DNA of 30,483 bases, taken from assembly GCA_043779285.1 (NCBI GenBank), contig JAYWEL010000012.1:1-30483 (forward strand), written 5' to 3'. The stretch's first letter is position 1. Each line of letters starts with the position of its first letter. Source of the DNA: MGR-bin208 sp043779285. Lineage in GTDB: Bacteria > Bacteroidota > Bacteroidia > Chitinophagales > Chitinophagaceae. The notes under the pieces were generated by a model. That model ran no database searches. It was not told where the DNA came from and saw only the letters and a list, made by a program, of their open reading frames with translations. Positions 7,796 to 15,748 of the stretch are shown here, one piece after another. The translations under genes and the position numbers were made by a program.

Positions 7796-9268
7796 TTAAT
7801 AACCGGGATTCTGCATTATTCTATTACCACTCAGATCAATCTGCCGTTGCGGTATGGGAAACAAATTATGCTTCGGGGAAATATATGGTTTGCCCAATGC
7901 CTGCAACACGGTTGCTGCTCTTCCAGTTCGTCGCAAATCAAACATCCGGTCATGCTCAAATGCCATTTCCACCCTTCTTTCTTTATAAACTTTATCCCGC
8001 ATACTGGCCTGGCTGATGGCATTTACCGGTGCCAATCCTGCCCTTTGTCTTAACTGGTTCAGTGCAATTTTGGATGCCGTTGTATCATTTAATTCATTTT
8101 CCACTTCCGCTTTTATCAGGAGTATTTCGCCATACCGGCAAACCCTCAGGTTCTTATTGGATTGACCCCTGTCAAAATAGGACTCTGCTGTCCGGCTTAC
8201 ATAAGCTTTGTAACTGTAATAGGGATTAGGTAATGTGTTGCTGGTAACAAATCCATCCCATAATGCAGAACCTGATACTAAAATAGTAGCTGCTTTTCGA
8301 AGGTCACCAGATTCATAGGCATTAACTAAATTTTGAGAAGGCACATTAAATCCCCAGCCAAAATCTCCGGCACCTGAGCCCCGCATTCCCTGTACCTCTG
8401 TGTATTGTTGAATTCCTTTCGGCGGATTTTCGGTAATAGCATTTACTTCCCAGATAGATTCGGAAGAAAATTCCCCTGCCTCTCTCCATATCATTGCATA
8501 ATTTGGTAATAAAGAAAACTGGTTGGAGTTAATTATTGCATCGCACATCGCTTTTGACTGCGTCCATTTATTTTGATACATATACACTTTGGCTAATAAA
8601 GCCTGTGCTGCTGCTTTAGATACTCTTCCTCTTTCTGCCACAGAAATTACAGCAGGAAGTTTTACAGCCGCATCGGTCAGATCACTTTCAATAAAGGAAT
8701 AAATTTCAGCAGATGTTGCACGGATGCTGGCTGCTTCAATATCAGCTTGTGAGGTCAACACTTTATCTATTTTGGGTACACCGCCAAATACCCTCACCAG
8801 GTTCCAGTTAAAATAAGCTCTTAAAAATTTTGCTTCGCCGATATACCGATCCTTATCAACTGGCGGTAAAGTCATTTCATTTAAAAACTTAATGGCATAG
8901 CATGCACGGCCAATACCTTCAAAATTTCCCTCCCATACTTCATTAAAGGAAATATTGGTGGGAGATATCAGCCATCCATCCAGTTCTATTTTATCTCCGC
9001 CACCATCTCCGGGGGAGCTTCCTTTGTCCGCATCATCAGAAGTAATGCTGGAAATACCAATCCATGGAAACGAATGTGTTTCCCAATCATATAACCTGTT
9101 ATAGACGGCACCAATTATTCGTTGTGCCCCATTCTGTGGATTATTTAATAAATCATTAATTGTTGCTCCCCGTGGAGGCTCGTTCAAAAAATCTTTACCG
9201 CATGAAATAAAGGCAATCAAAAACAGCAACGAAACAGGTAGTATTTTTTTGGAATATATATATATCAT
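7796..9268 (-). CDS. susD: SusD/RagB-family starch-binding-like outer-membrane lipoprotein
   Basis: The 490-residue protein has a lipoprotein signal with Cys23 (FISCGKDFLNEPP), an opening typical of SusD proteins. The TPR-like helices (RAYFNWNLVRVFGGVPKID, AAQALLAKVYMYQNKW) and the closing block (KERRVEMAFEHDRMFDLRRTG, FPIPQRQIDLSGN, MQNPGY) are the standard SusD/RagB marks. It forms a lid on the SusC channel and binds the oligosaccharide at the surface. It starts 9 bases after susC. Directly after the ATG lie six AT dinucleotide units (9254-9265), which could slip and shift the frame. Family assignment is very secure; the symbol is used in the general sense, since the ligand is probably a beta-glucan and not starch. 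Confidence 0.93.
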   Translation of the reverse strand: MIYIYSKKILPVSLLFLIAFISCGKDFLNEPPRGATINDLLNNPQNGAQRIIGAVYNRLYDWETHSFPWIGISSITSDDADKGSSPGDGGGDKIELDGWLISPTNISFNEVWEGNFEGIGRACYAIKFLNEMTLPPVDKDRYIGEAKFLRAYFNWNLVRVFGGVPKIDKVLTSQADIEAASIRATSAEIYSFIESDLTDAAVKLPAVISVAERGRVSKAAAQALLAKVYMYQNKWTQSKAMCDAIINSNQFSLLPNYAMIWREAGEFSSESIWEVNAITENPPKGIQQYTEVQGMRGSGAGDFGWGFNVPSQNLVNAYESGDLRKAATILVSGSALWDGFVTSNTLPNPYYSYKAYVSRTAESYFDRGQSNKNLRVCRYGEILLIKAEVENELNDTTASKIALNQLRQRAGLAPVNAISQASMRDKVYKERRVEMAFEHDRMFDLRRTGRAATVLQALGKPYISPKHNLFPIPQRQIDLSGNRIMQNPGY

Positions 9269-9277
9269 AATTGCTGA

Positions 9278-12200
9278 TCATTTAAATTCTATGTTAACAC
9301 CTATCAAATAAGAAGCGGGTATAGGATATATATTTAATTCGATACCGGCCTCATTCTGATTACCTGGCAATTCAGGTGTAAATCCGGTATACTTTGTGAG
9401 AATGTATGGGTTTTGTGCACTTGCAAAAACTCTCATTCTTTCAATCCGCTTATACAGCTTTCCAACCGGGAAAGTATAACCTGCTGTGATATTATTAATT
9501 CTTACAAAAGACCCTGATTCAATAAAATAATCGGTAGGATAAGGTGTTACGTTACTGGCACCAGGGTAGCTGTTATTATTACTACCGGGTGTCCACCTCT
9601 TATTAGCTACGTCATATTCTACATTATAATTACTGCCAAAACGGATGCCCTTTTTCCCATTGTACACTTTGTTGCCAGCAACACCAACAAAATCCATGCT
9701 AAAATCAAATTGTTTCCAGTTAACTGAACCACTTAAGCCATAATAGATTTTTGGCTGGTATGAACCAACATGTTCCCGGTCAAGGTTATCAATGATGCCA
9801 TCATTGTTTTTATCTACAATTTTAAAATCACCCGGAACAGTGCCAATCACATGCGGGTAGGAATTTATTTCCCCGGTATTTTGAAATATACCATCGGTGC
9901 GATACACCCAGAAAGAGCCAATCGGCTGCCCTACCAGTGTTTGTGTGGCGGTGGAGCCGTTATTTAAATTCCCAAAATTCAGGGCCCTTCCAATACCTAC
10001 ATTTTTTACTACATTTTTGTTGTAGGTAATATTTCCCCGGATGGTGTAATTAAATTTTGTATTTACTTTTTTATTCCACTGAAGAGAAAGCTCCACTCCT
10101 GTATTGGCAATTTCTGCTGCGTTGGTAAGAAACGAATTACCAAATCCCAGGGAGGCATAAGGGATGGTAAAGAGAGCATCTTTAGCAACTTTATTATAAA
10201 AATCTATTTCGCCACGTAGCTTATTATCAAGTGTAGAAAACTCAATACCGGCATCGAACTCCCTCACCACTTCCCATTGCAGATCTGGATCTGCAATGCC
10301 AGTAACGATAGCTCCATCTATTCGGTTGGTGCCAAAATATGCATAAAGCCTTTCCTGTGGCCGTAAATCAAACGCACCGGGACGAATAGCGTCATTGCCT
10401 ACTAATCCAAAACTTGCTCTTAATTTCAGGTTATTGAAAAATTGCTGATTGTCCATGAACTTTTCGCTGCTGATTATCCAACCAATTCCAATAGATGGGA
10501 AGTTTCCCCAGCGTTTATGTTCCGGAAAATTGCTGTTTGCATCTCTTCTGAAAGTAGCATTGACAAGGTATTTGTCTTTAATTTTATAATTGGCTCTGAT
10601 AAAATAAGATTCCCGCCTGAAATAATTGCCAATTGGATCTCTGAAATTTTGTTGCCCATTAGCAGAGTCTTTAAAGTTTAATTGCCATGCGTCTTTATTA
10701 TTTGCAATATTTTTATTAGTAATTGATGCCCGGCTTCCCCATCCATTTCTTCTTTCAGCAGTATGGCCTACTGTAACCCGTAAGTCCTGGTTGTTTGAAA
10801 ACTTTTTATCATAAGTCAGATAATTATCCCACACCCATTGGTAAATGCTGTCACGATTAAAAGAAAGATCAGCTTCATCATTACGCTGAGCTCCTTCTGC
10901 TCCTCCCGGTAGAAATGTTTTATACGCCGGAGTATAATTCCATCCGTTATTCTGCTCCAGGTCAATGCCGAATTGAGATTTGAAAGTAAGCTCTTTAATG
11001 ATCTGATATTCGCCCCATAAAGTAGTTTGCAGCCGGTTGCCATAACTACGGTCATTGGTAGTTTTTAAAGTAGCATAAGGATTGCCGACATTGCTGACTC
11101 CACTTGATGTGTTGCCAAAACTGCCATCGGGATTCACCGCATTGAAAATAGGTGCGGCAATATAGGCGGTGGTAAATAAGCTATAAGGTTTATTCTCAGA
11201 AATATAATGAGAATAGCCGATGTTGTTTCCAATTTTGAATTTTGAGGTGATGGCAAAATCATGATTATACCGGGCAGTATATCTTGAATACCGGTTGTCA
11301 ATTAATATCCCGTTTTCATTCAGATAGCCTAATGAAAGAAAATAACGGTATTTATTTTTTCCCCCACTGACAGAAAGATTATGACTATTAAAAATTGCAG
11401 GCCTGGTAATTTTATCATACCAGGAAGTTGAACCGGTTACATCTCCACCGGTAACTGCAGGGGCACCGGCTGCTTCGTTTGAATAAGCGGCATATAACCC
11501 CGGACCAGCCATTTCCACTTTATGTGTTAACAGTTTAACTCCAGCCTGGGCATTATAATTGATAGAAAATTTTGATTTACTTCCTGCCTTAGTTGTTATC
11601 AATACCACGCCATTGGCTGCACGGGCACCATAGATAGCAGTGGATGATGCATCTTTTAAAATATCTATGGAAAGAATATCTGCTGAATTGATATTTCTTA
11701 TATCCGTAGTAATTATTCCATCTACTACATAAAGAGGATCTGCTCCACCCAATACTGAGCCCACTCCTCTGATCCTTACATTGGGAGTACTGCCCGGAGC
11801 ACCGCTGTTAATTATTTGTACCCCGGAAACTTTTCCCTGGATAGCCTGAGTAGCTGTTAATGCAGGAATATTGATTATATCAGCACCTTTAATAGTAGCA
11901 GAAGAACCGGTAAGATCTTTTTTTCTTGAAGAGCCGTAACCTACAACTACCAGTTCCTCCATGGATATTTCTGAGAACTGAAGTATAACGTTTATCGTAC
12001 TCCTTCCGGATACTTTTTCCTCAACACTTTTGAATCCAACATAACTAAAAACCAGTGTTGCATTATCAGGGACTGTAATGGTATAGTTACCATTAGCATC
12101 AGAAACCGTTCCGGCGGCACTTCCTTTAATATTAATGGAAACACCAATTAAAGGTTCTCCACTGGGGCTAGTCAGTTTGCCGGATACTGTTATGTCCTTT

Positions 12201-12349
12201 GAATAATAATCCAACCTGTTTAGATTACTATTTGCATTCACTTGCTGTGCTGTTAATAAAAATAGAATTGATGCTAATCGCAAAATTCGACTAAACCTGG
12301 GTTGTAACAGGTTATTTTCTGTTTTAGCTTCAGTTTTGTTTTGTTTCAT
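9278..12349 (-). CDS. susC: SusC/RagA-family TonB-linked outer-membrane transporter
   Basis: The 1023-residue protein has an N-terminal signal region (about 20-38), a carboxypeptidase-regulatory-like domain (about 53-123, ITVSGKLTSPSGEPLIGVS to SYVGF), the SusC signature MEELVVVGYGSSRKKDLTGS (about 130-149), a plug domain (about 147-255, IYGARAANGVVLITTK) and a 22-strand-type barrel to the end (NIEFK). It imports oligosaccharides across the outer membrane with energy from TonB, with SusD as its lid. It is the first gene of the locus, with a TAnnTTTG element 89 bases upstream. No regulator such as a hybrid two-component protein or ECF sigma/anti-sigma pair is next to it; an IS4-type element lies 155 bases upstream. 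Family very secure, substrate inferred from the neighbouring enzymes. Confidence 0.95.
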   Translation of the reverse strand: MKQNKTEAKTENNLLQPRFSRILRLASILFLLTAQQVNANSNLNRLDYYSKDITVSGKLTSPSGEPLIGVSINIKGSAAGTVSDANGNYTITVPDNATLVFSYVGFKSVEEKVSGRSTINVILQFSEISMEELVVVGYGSSRKKDLTGSSATIKGADIINIPALTATQAIQGKVSGVQIINSGAPGSTPNVRIRGVGSVLGGADPLYVVDGIITTDIRNINSADILSIDILKDASSTAIYGARAANGVVLITTKAGSKSKFSINYNAQAGVKLLTHKVEMAGPGLYAAYSNEAAGAPAVTGGDVTGSTSWYDKITRPAIFNSHNLSVSGGKNKYRYFLSLGYLNENGILIDNRYSRYTARYNHDFAITSKFKIGNNIGYSHYISENKPYSLFTTAYIAAPIFNAVNPDGSFGNTSSGVSNVGNPYATLKTTNDRSYGNRLQTTLWGEYQIIKELTFKSQFGIDLEQNNGWNYTPAYKTFLPGGAEGAQRNDEADLSFNRDSIYQWVWDNYLTYDKKFSNNQDLRVTVGHTAERRNGWGSRASITNKNIANNKDAWQLNFKDSANGQQNFRDPIGNYFRRESYFIRANYKIKDKYLVNATFRRDANSNFPEHKRWGNFPSIGIGWIISSEKFMDNQQFFNNLKLRASFGLVGNDAIRPGAFDLRPQERLYAYFGTNRIDGAIVTGIADPDLQWEVVREFDAGIEFSTLDNKLRGEIDFYNKVAKDALFTIPYASLGFGNSFLTNAAEIANTGVELSLQWNKKVNTKFNYTIRGNITYNKNVVKNVGIGRALNFGNLNNGSTATQTLVGQPIGSFWVYRTDGIFQNTGEINSYPHVIGTVPGDFKIVDKNNDGIIDNLDREHVGSYQPKIYYGLSGSVNWKQFDFSMDFVGVAGNKVYNGKKGIRFGSNYNVEYDVANKRWTPGSNNNSYPGASNVTPYPTDYFIESGSFVRINNITAGYTFPVGKLYKRIERMRVFASAQNPYILTKYTGFTPELPGNQNEAGIELNIYPIPASYLIGVNIEFK

Positions 12350-12437
12350 TTTTCAGAATTGATTAGCAATTAATCATGATTTAAAAAAAATCATCTTTAT
12401 AGAGAGTCTAATTGAAGTGTTCAAGCTACATATTTAC

Positions 12438-12445
12438 CAAACATA
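12438..12445 (-). promoter_or_regulatory. Predicted promoter -7 element of the susC operon
   Basis: On the minus strand the sequence TATGTTTG fits the Bacteroidota -7 consensus TAnnTTTG. It lies 89 bases before the susC ATG, leaving a leader of roughly 80 bases. The expected -33 TTTG is poor (only an AT-rich ATTT at the right distance). Only the -7 match is seen; the promoter is a prediction. Confidence 0.4.
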
Positions 12446-12499
12446 GACAAATTAATAATTAATTAAATTTAATAAAATTATTCCTTTCCTAAAATATAG

Positions 12500-12504
12500 C
12501 TTGA
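12500..12504. repeat. Left target-site duplication of the IS4-type element
   Basis: The bases CTTGA directly before the left terminal repeat are repeated at 13853-13857 after the right one, as expected for a 5-bp duplication made on insertion. Confidence 0.75.
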
Positions 12505-12522
12505 CTCATTAGCGTTGCGTTA

Positions 12523-13742
12523 TTAATCAAACATATTCAATTGGTTATGATTTTGTTCTTTGAAATATTGTAATTGGGTTTGCTGAAACAGTTGATTTAT
12601 GGGCATTTTTTCAAAAATAGAGATGCTTAAAATCTGTAAAATTTCGTAGAGGGATTGCTGAAGCATAAATTTCTTCTTGGCAATGGCTACTAAAACATAA
12701 ACAGAGACCGCTATCCATACTTGTGTTTTTACTGCATTTTCTGAATGTCCCCAAAAAGATTTTATTTTCAGGTGTTGCTTTATCCCTGCCCGTTCCGTTC
12801 AGGCGGGCATTTAAAAAACAATTCTATTTTCCAACGGTGTTTATATAACTGTGCTACTTCGGCTGCGGTAAGATCAAAATTATTAGTAAGGAAAATCAAA
12901 ATCTTTCCTGTCTGTTGATCATAAAATTTTATCCTCCGCATTTTTTCAGGATAATGTTTTGCAGCATAATGTCCATTTAACAAGATAGCCTGATCATAAA
13001 TAATGCCTTTCGTTTTATCAACCTGGTGTGAGTAAATTCTTCGGCAATTCATATTGTCTTTAGCTCTTGTTACAAAGAAGGCATTACGTATATGAATGTT
13101 GTAAATCCGCTTGTAGTCAACATATCCTCTGTCCATTATATAAAAACTATTGGCTTCAAAAGCTATAACATCTAATACATTTACATCATGGACCGAGGCT
13201 GTGGAAAATAATATGAACTCAGGAATAGCTGTTTTTAAATCTAATTGTGTGTGCAATTTTATGCCGCCTTTGGTACTGCGAAAAGTAGCCCAGTAGAAAG
13301 TTGATAAACACAAATTAATGGTAGTGGCATCTATAGCAAAGACATTATTTTTCAACTCTACTTCCAAATCATTTTCGTCAAGATATAATTGCTTTGCCTG
13401 TTTAATAAGCAGCATGGCAAGTTCTTCGTAAATAAGGTAAGAACGATTTTCATTTGCCCGGGTAAGTGTGCTGTTAGCAACTAATTCGCCAATACCAAGA
13501 TGATAAAGTTTATGTGTATTCGCTTTTAAACACATCAGTGTATCGCTTAAACTTTCCCGATGGGTAAGCTGCCCGAAGGCCATACATAAAAATTGTTTCC
13601 AGCATGTAAAACCTTTTACCTTATACTCGCCATTGTGGCGTGTGACAAGGGTTTGAAACGATGTAGAAGAAACCAAATCCATTATTTGAGAAAATACATA
13701 TTTGCCGCCATTCATAAGTAAATGATTTGCAGCAAATTGCAA
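12523..13742 (-). pseudogene. IS4-family transposase (DUF4372 type), disrupted by a palindromic insert
   Basis: The first 305 or so codons read as a DUF4372/IS4 DDE transposase: N-terminal GGKYVFSQIMDLV, first Asp in FAIDATTINLCLSTF, second Asp in YIMDRGYVDYKRIY, and the Y-R-E-K signature YKHRWKIELFFK with the catalytic Glu. After ELFFK the ATG frame runs into GC-rich sequence and stops at 12780. Removing 23 bases (12786-12808) restores W-I-K-Q-H-L-K-I-K-S-F-W-G and an open frame down to a TAA at 12523, giving about 398 residues, the normal family length. So the gene was intact until a 23-bp insertion. The start could also be the Met ten codons in (MNGGKYVF), which resembles relatives better. 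The element could move only with help from another copy. Confidence 0.85.
12786..12808 (-). repeat. 23-bp GC-rich palindromic element inserted in the transposase gene
   Basis: On the minus strand it begins GCCCGCCTGAACGG and ends ACGGGCAG; GCCCG and CGGGC form the stem. It closely matches the insert in etfB at 21945-21971 (same GCCCGCCTGAA start, same CGGGCAG end, four bases shorter). Its GC content is far above the neighbourhood. Exact edges can shift by a base or two because of matching flanks. Since it lies inside an IS, it inserted after, or together with, that IS. Confidence 0.8.
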
Positions 13743-13835
13743 TTTTATTTCTTCTCAAAAAATCAAATCGTCTTAGGCTCACGTTTAACGCAAACTCAAT
13801 ATCGACAATACTTTCAAAGAACTAATGATTATGAC

Positions 13836-13852
13836 AACGCAACGCTAATGAG
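13836..13852. repeat. Right terminal inverted repeat of the IS4-type element
   Basis: This 17-bp sequence is the exact reverse complement of 12505-12521 and is followed by the duplicated CTTGA (13853-13857). The next bases inside each end are also partly matched. Confidence 0.85.
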
Positions 13853-13857
13853 CTTGA

Positions 13858-14068
13858 CTATATAAAATATCCATTACTAAAGACAATAATATTATCGTGG
13901 TTGATGCGTCACCGATTGATTTAAATTTACACTTTTAGAAATCATTTTTTGATTTTCTAAGCTATTATTCCAGCTTTTTGAAATGAAAAATAGTATACCT
14001 CATTGAACAAATAACTTATTAAGGATAATAAAAAGAAACTTGTACTCCTTAAAGAGAGAAATAAAATG
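13858..14068. other. Gene-free AT-rich stretch with one imperfect hairpin
   Basis: No open frame with family features is seen between the IS and the tRNA terminator. An imperfect hairpin (13935-13944 with 13950-13960, one bulged base) is visible. Together with the tRNA region and the 14174-14431 leader this explains the gap between the IS and the M16 gene. Confidence 0.4.
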
Positions 14069-14096
14069 AAAAAAGCCTCATATTTCTATGAAGCTT
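14069..14096 (-). terminator. Rho-independent terminator of tRNA-Arg
   Basis: The arms 14073-14082 and 14087-14096 pair over 10 bp with one G-T pair and a 4-base loop, followed on the minus strand by a T run (complement of 14069-14074). It begins four bases after the tRNA 3' end. Confidence 0.85.
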
Positions 14097-14099
14097 TCG

Positions 14100-14173
14100 T
14101 GACCGCGCCAGGATTCAAACCTGGAACCTTCTGATCCGTAGTCAGATACTCTATTCAGTTGAGCTACGCAGCC
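14100..14173 (-). tRNA. tRNA-Arg (anticodon ACG)
   Basis: The minus strand folds into a normal cloverleaf of 74 bases. The acceptor arms GGCTGCG and CGCGGTC pair with two G-U pairs, with discriminator A. The D-arm starts TAGCTCAACTGAATAGAG, the anticodon arm is TCTGA-CTACGGA-TCAGA with ACG at positions 34-36, and the T-arm is CCAGG-TTTGAAT-CCTGG. The ACG wobble base is normally deaminated to inosine by TadA to read CGU, CGC and CGA. The CCA end is not encoded and must be added by the nucleotidyltransferase. It has its own promoter and terminator. Confidence 0.96.
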
Positions 14174-14191
14174 ATTCCGTTTAACGGGTGA

Positions 14192-14223
14192 CAAAAATAA
14201 TTCAATTTACCATTCAAGCCAAA
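14192..14223 (-). promoter_or_regulatory. Bacteroidota-type promoter of tRNA-Arg
   Basis: On the minus strand a TTTG (14223-14220) is followed after 20 bases by TATTTTTG (14199-14192). This fits the TTTG-N19/20-TAnnTTTG consensus of the main sigma factor of Bacteroidota. Transcription would start a few bases downstream, about a dozen bases before the tRNA. Confidence 0.65.
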
Positions 14224-14431
14224 CTAAACTAAAGTATTCCCATTATTCTTTTCCGCCTATCCAAATTTTACAGAACAACTTATTCAATCAACTGTTTTTC
14301 AGTAGCTTTAACCACTTCATTTTTCATATATCATAAAGAATCATTCATGAAATGAGCCATATGTAAAACTTACCAACCGGTATGATTATTTGTGGCGAAT
14401 TCCATCTGGCGCAAAAAATAAAAATAAACAG

Positions 14432-15745
14432 ATGAAAAAAATACTCTTTCCTGCTTTGCTTTTATGCAGTATTTCACTTTTTGCACAAAACATTGCATCG
14501 GATGTAAAATCATTCACCCTGAAAAACGGGATGAAATTCCTTGTTCTGGAAGATCCTTCCATTCCTAACGCCAATATGTATCTATTCTGGAAAGTGGGTT
14601 CCCGGAATGAATATCCGGGCATTACAGGATTATCGCATTTTTTTGAACACATGATGTTTAATGGGGCAAAAAAATATGGCCCTAAAATGTTCGATCAAAC
14701 CATGGAATTTAACGGTGGGGCAAACAATGCTTACACAACAGAGAACCTGACAGTGTACACCAATTGGTTTCCTGCATCTGCAACCGAGGTAATTTTCGAT
14801 TTGGAAGCTGACCGTATTGCAAACCTGAATATTGATTCCGGCATGGTAGAAAGTGAAAGAGGCGTTGTGCTATCTGAACGTAGTACCGGTTTGGAAAACT
14901 CACCCTGGCGTAGTTTGGGTGAAGCAGTTCAAGCTGCTGCTTTTGTAGAACATCCATACCATTGGTCAGTTATCGGTTTCGAAACAGATATTAAAAATTG
15001 GAAAAAGAAAGACCTGGAAGATTATTTCAAAACTTATTATGCACCAAACAATTGTGTAGTCGTTGTTTCAGGTAATGTTCAATTGAACGAGATAAAAAAA
15101 CTGGCTGAAAAATATCTTGAACCGATTCCAGCACAACCTGCACCACGGGCCATTCATATTGTAGAACCTCCACAAACAGGCGAACGAAGAGTGATGGTAA
15201 AAAAAGAGGTGACCGCTCCGTATTTGATGATTGCTTATCATACTGAAAACAATAAACATGAAGATCATTATGCATTGGATGTTTTAAGTTCCATTTTATC
15301 AAGTGGCAAATCATCCCGCTTATATTCATCATTAATTGATAAGCAACAATTAGCTACTTCGGTATTTACCGGATACAGCGAAAGCTTCGACCCGAATCTT
15401 TTTCAATTTTATGCAGTCTGCAATAAAGGAGTGAATGAAGCCGATCTGGAAAAAGCTATTTATACAGAAATAGAATTAGTTGCGAAAAATGGAATTACGG
15501 AGACCGAATTACAGAAAATAAAAAACCAGAAATTGATGGAGTTCTATAATAATGTAGAGACCATCAATGGTAAAGCAAATAACCTGGGCACTTATGAAGT
15601 TTTCTTTGGTGATTATAAAAAAATGTTTGACGCACCTGCTGCATACAATAACGTAACGGCAGATGATATCAAACGGGTGGCTGGAAAATATTTCAAAAAA
15701 ACCAACAGGACTGTTGGAGTTTTAAAAACTAATACGGAGGACTAA
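14432..15745 (+). CDS. M16 family zinc metallopeptidase, catalytic subunit
   Basis: This 437-residue protein (start at 14432) has a signal peptide (MKKILFPALLLCSISLFAQ) and the inverted zinc motif HFFEH (His69, Glu72, His73). The third zinc ligand is Glu149, exactly 76 residues later in VVLSER. The C-terminal half is a second M16 domain with SSRLYSSLIDKQQLA. M16 peptidases degrade unfolded or short peptides, here in the periplasm. An ATG 14 codons upstream (14390) would place a charged tail before the signal peptide and is less likely. It is followed after 3 bases by a second M16 gene without the zinc motif; such pairs are known to form an active/inactive heterodimer. No substrate can be deduced. 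Confidence 0.92.
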   Translation: MKKILFPALLLCSISLFAQNIASDVKSFTLKNGMKFLVLEDPSIPNANMYLFWKVGSRNEYPGITGLSHFFEHMMFNGAKKYGPKMFDQTMEFNGGANNAYTTENLTVYTNWFPASATEVIFDLEADRIANLNIDSGMVESERGVVLSERSTGLENSPWRSLGEAVQAAAFVEHPYHWSVIGFETDIKNWKKKDLEDYFKTYYAPNNCVVVVSGNVQLNEIKKLAEKYLEPIPAQPAPRAIHIVEPPQTGERRVMVKKEVTAPYLMIAYHTENNKHEDHYALDVLSSILSSGKSSRLYSSLIDKQQLATSVFTGYSESFDPNLFQFYAVCNKGVNEADLEKAIYTEIELVAKNGITETELQKIKNQKLMEFYNNVETINGKANNLGTYEVFFGDYKKMFDAPAAYNNVTADDIKRVAGKYFKKTNRTVGVLKTNTED

Positions 15746-15748
15746 ACT

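Larger units (their letters stand above)
12505..13852 (-). mobile_element. Complete IS4-type insertion sequence with a disrupted transposase
   Basis: The element is 1348 bp. Its ends are perfect 17-bp inverted repeats (12505-12521 CTCATTAGCGTTGCGTT and 13836-13852), flanked by the direct repeat CTTGA (12500-12504 and 13853-13857). It carries one transposase gene on the minus strand, now frameshifted by a 23-bp GC-rich insert at 12786-12808. It sits between the susC promoter and a tRNA-Arg gene. Boundaries and duplication are seen directly; family is from the transposase. The intact duplication suggests a fairly recent insertion. Confidence 0.88.

Noticed and set aside
14390..14431. Upstream ATG for the first M16 gene
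   Set aside because: It would add a charged 14-residue tail before a clear signal peptide starting at 14432.
14595..14625. Inverted repeat CCCGGA/TCCGGG in the first M16 gene
   Set aside because: It encodes the conserved GSRNEYPG stretch next to the zinc site; not an insert.
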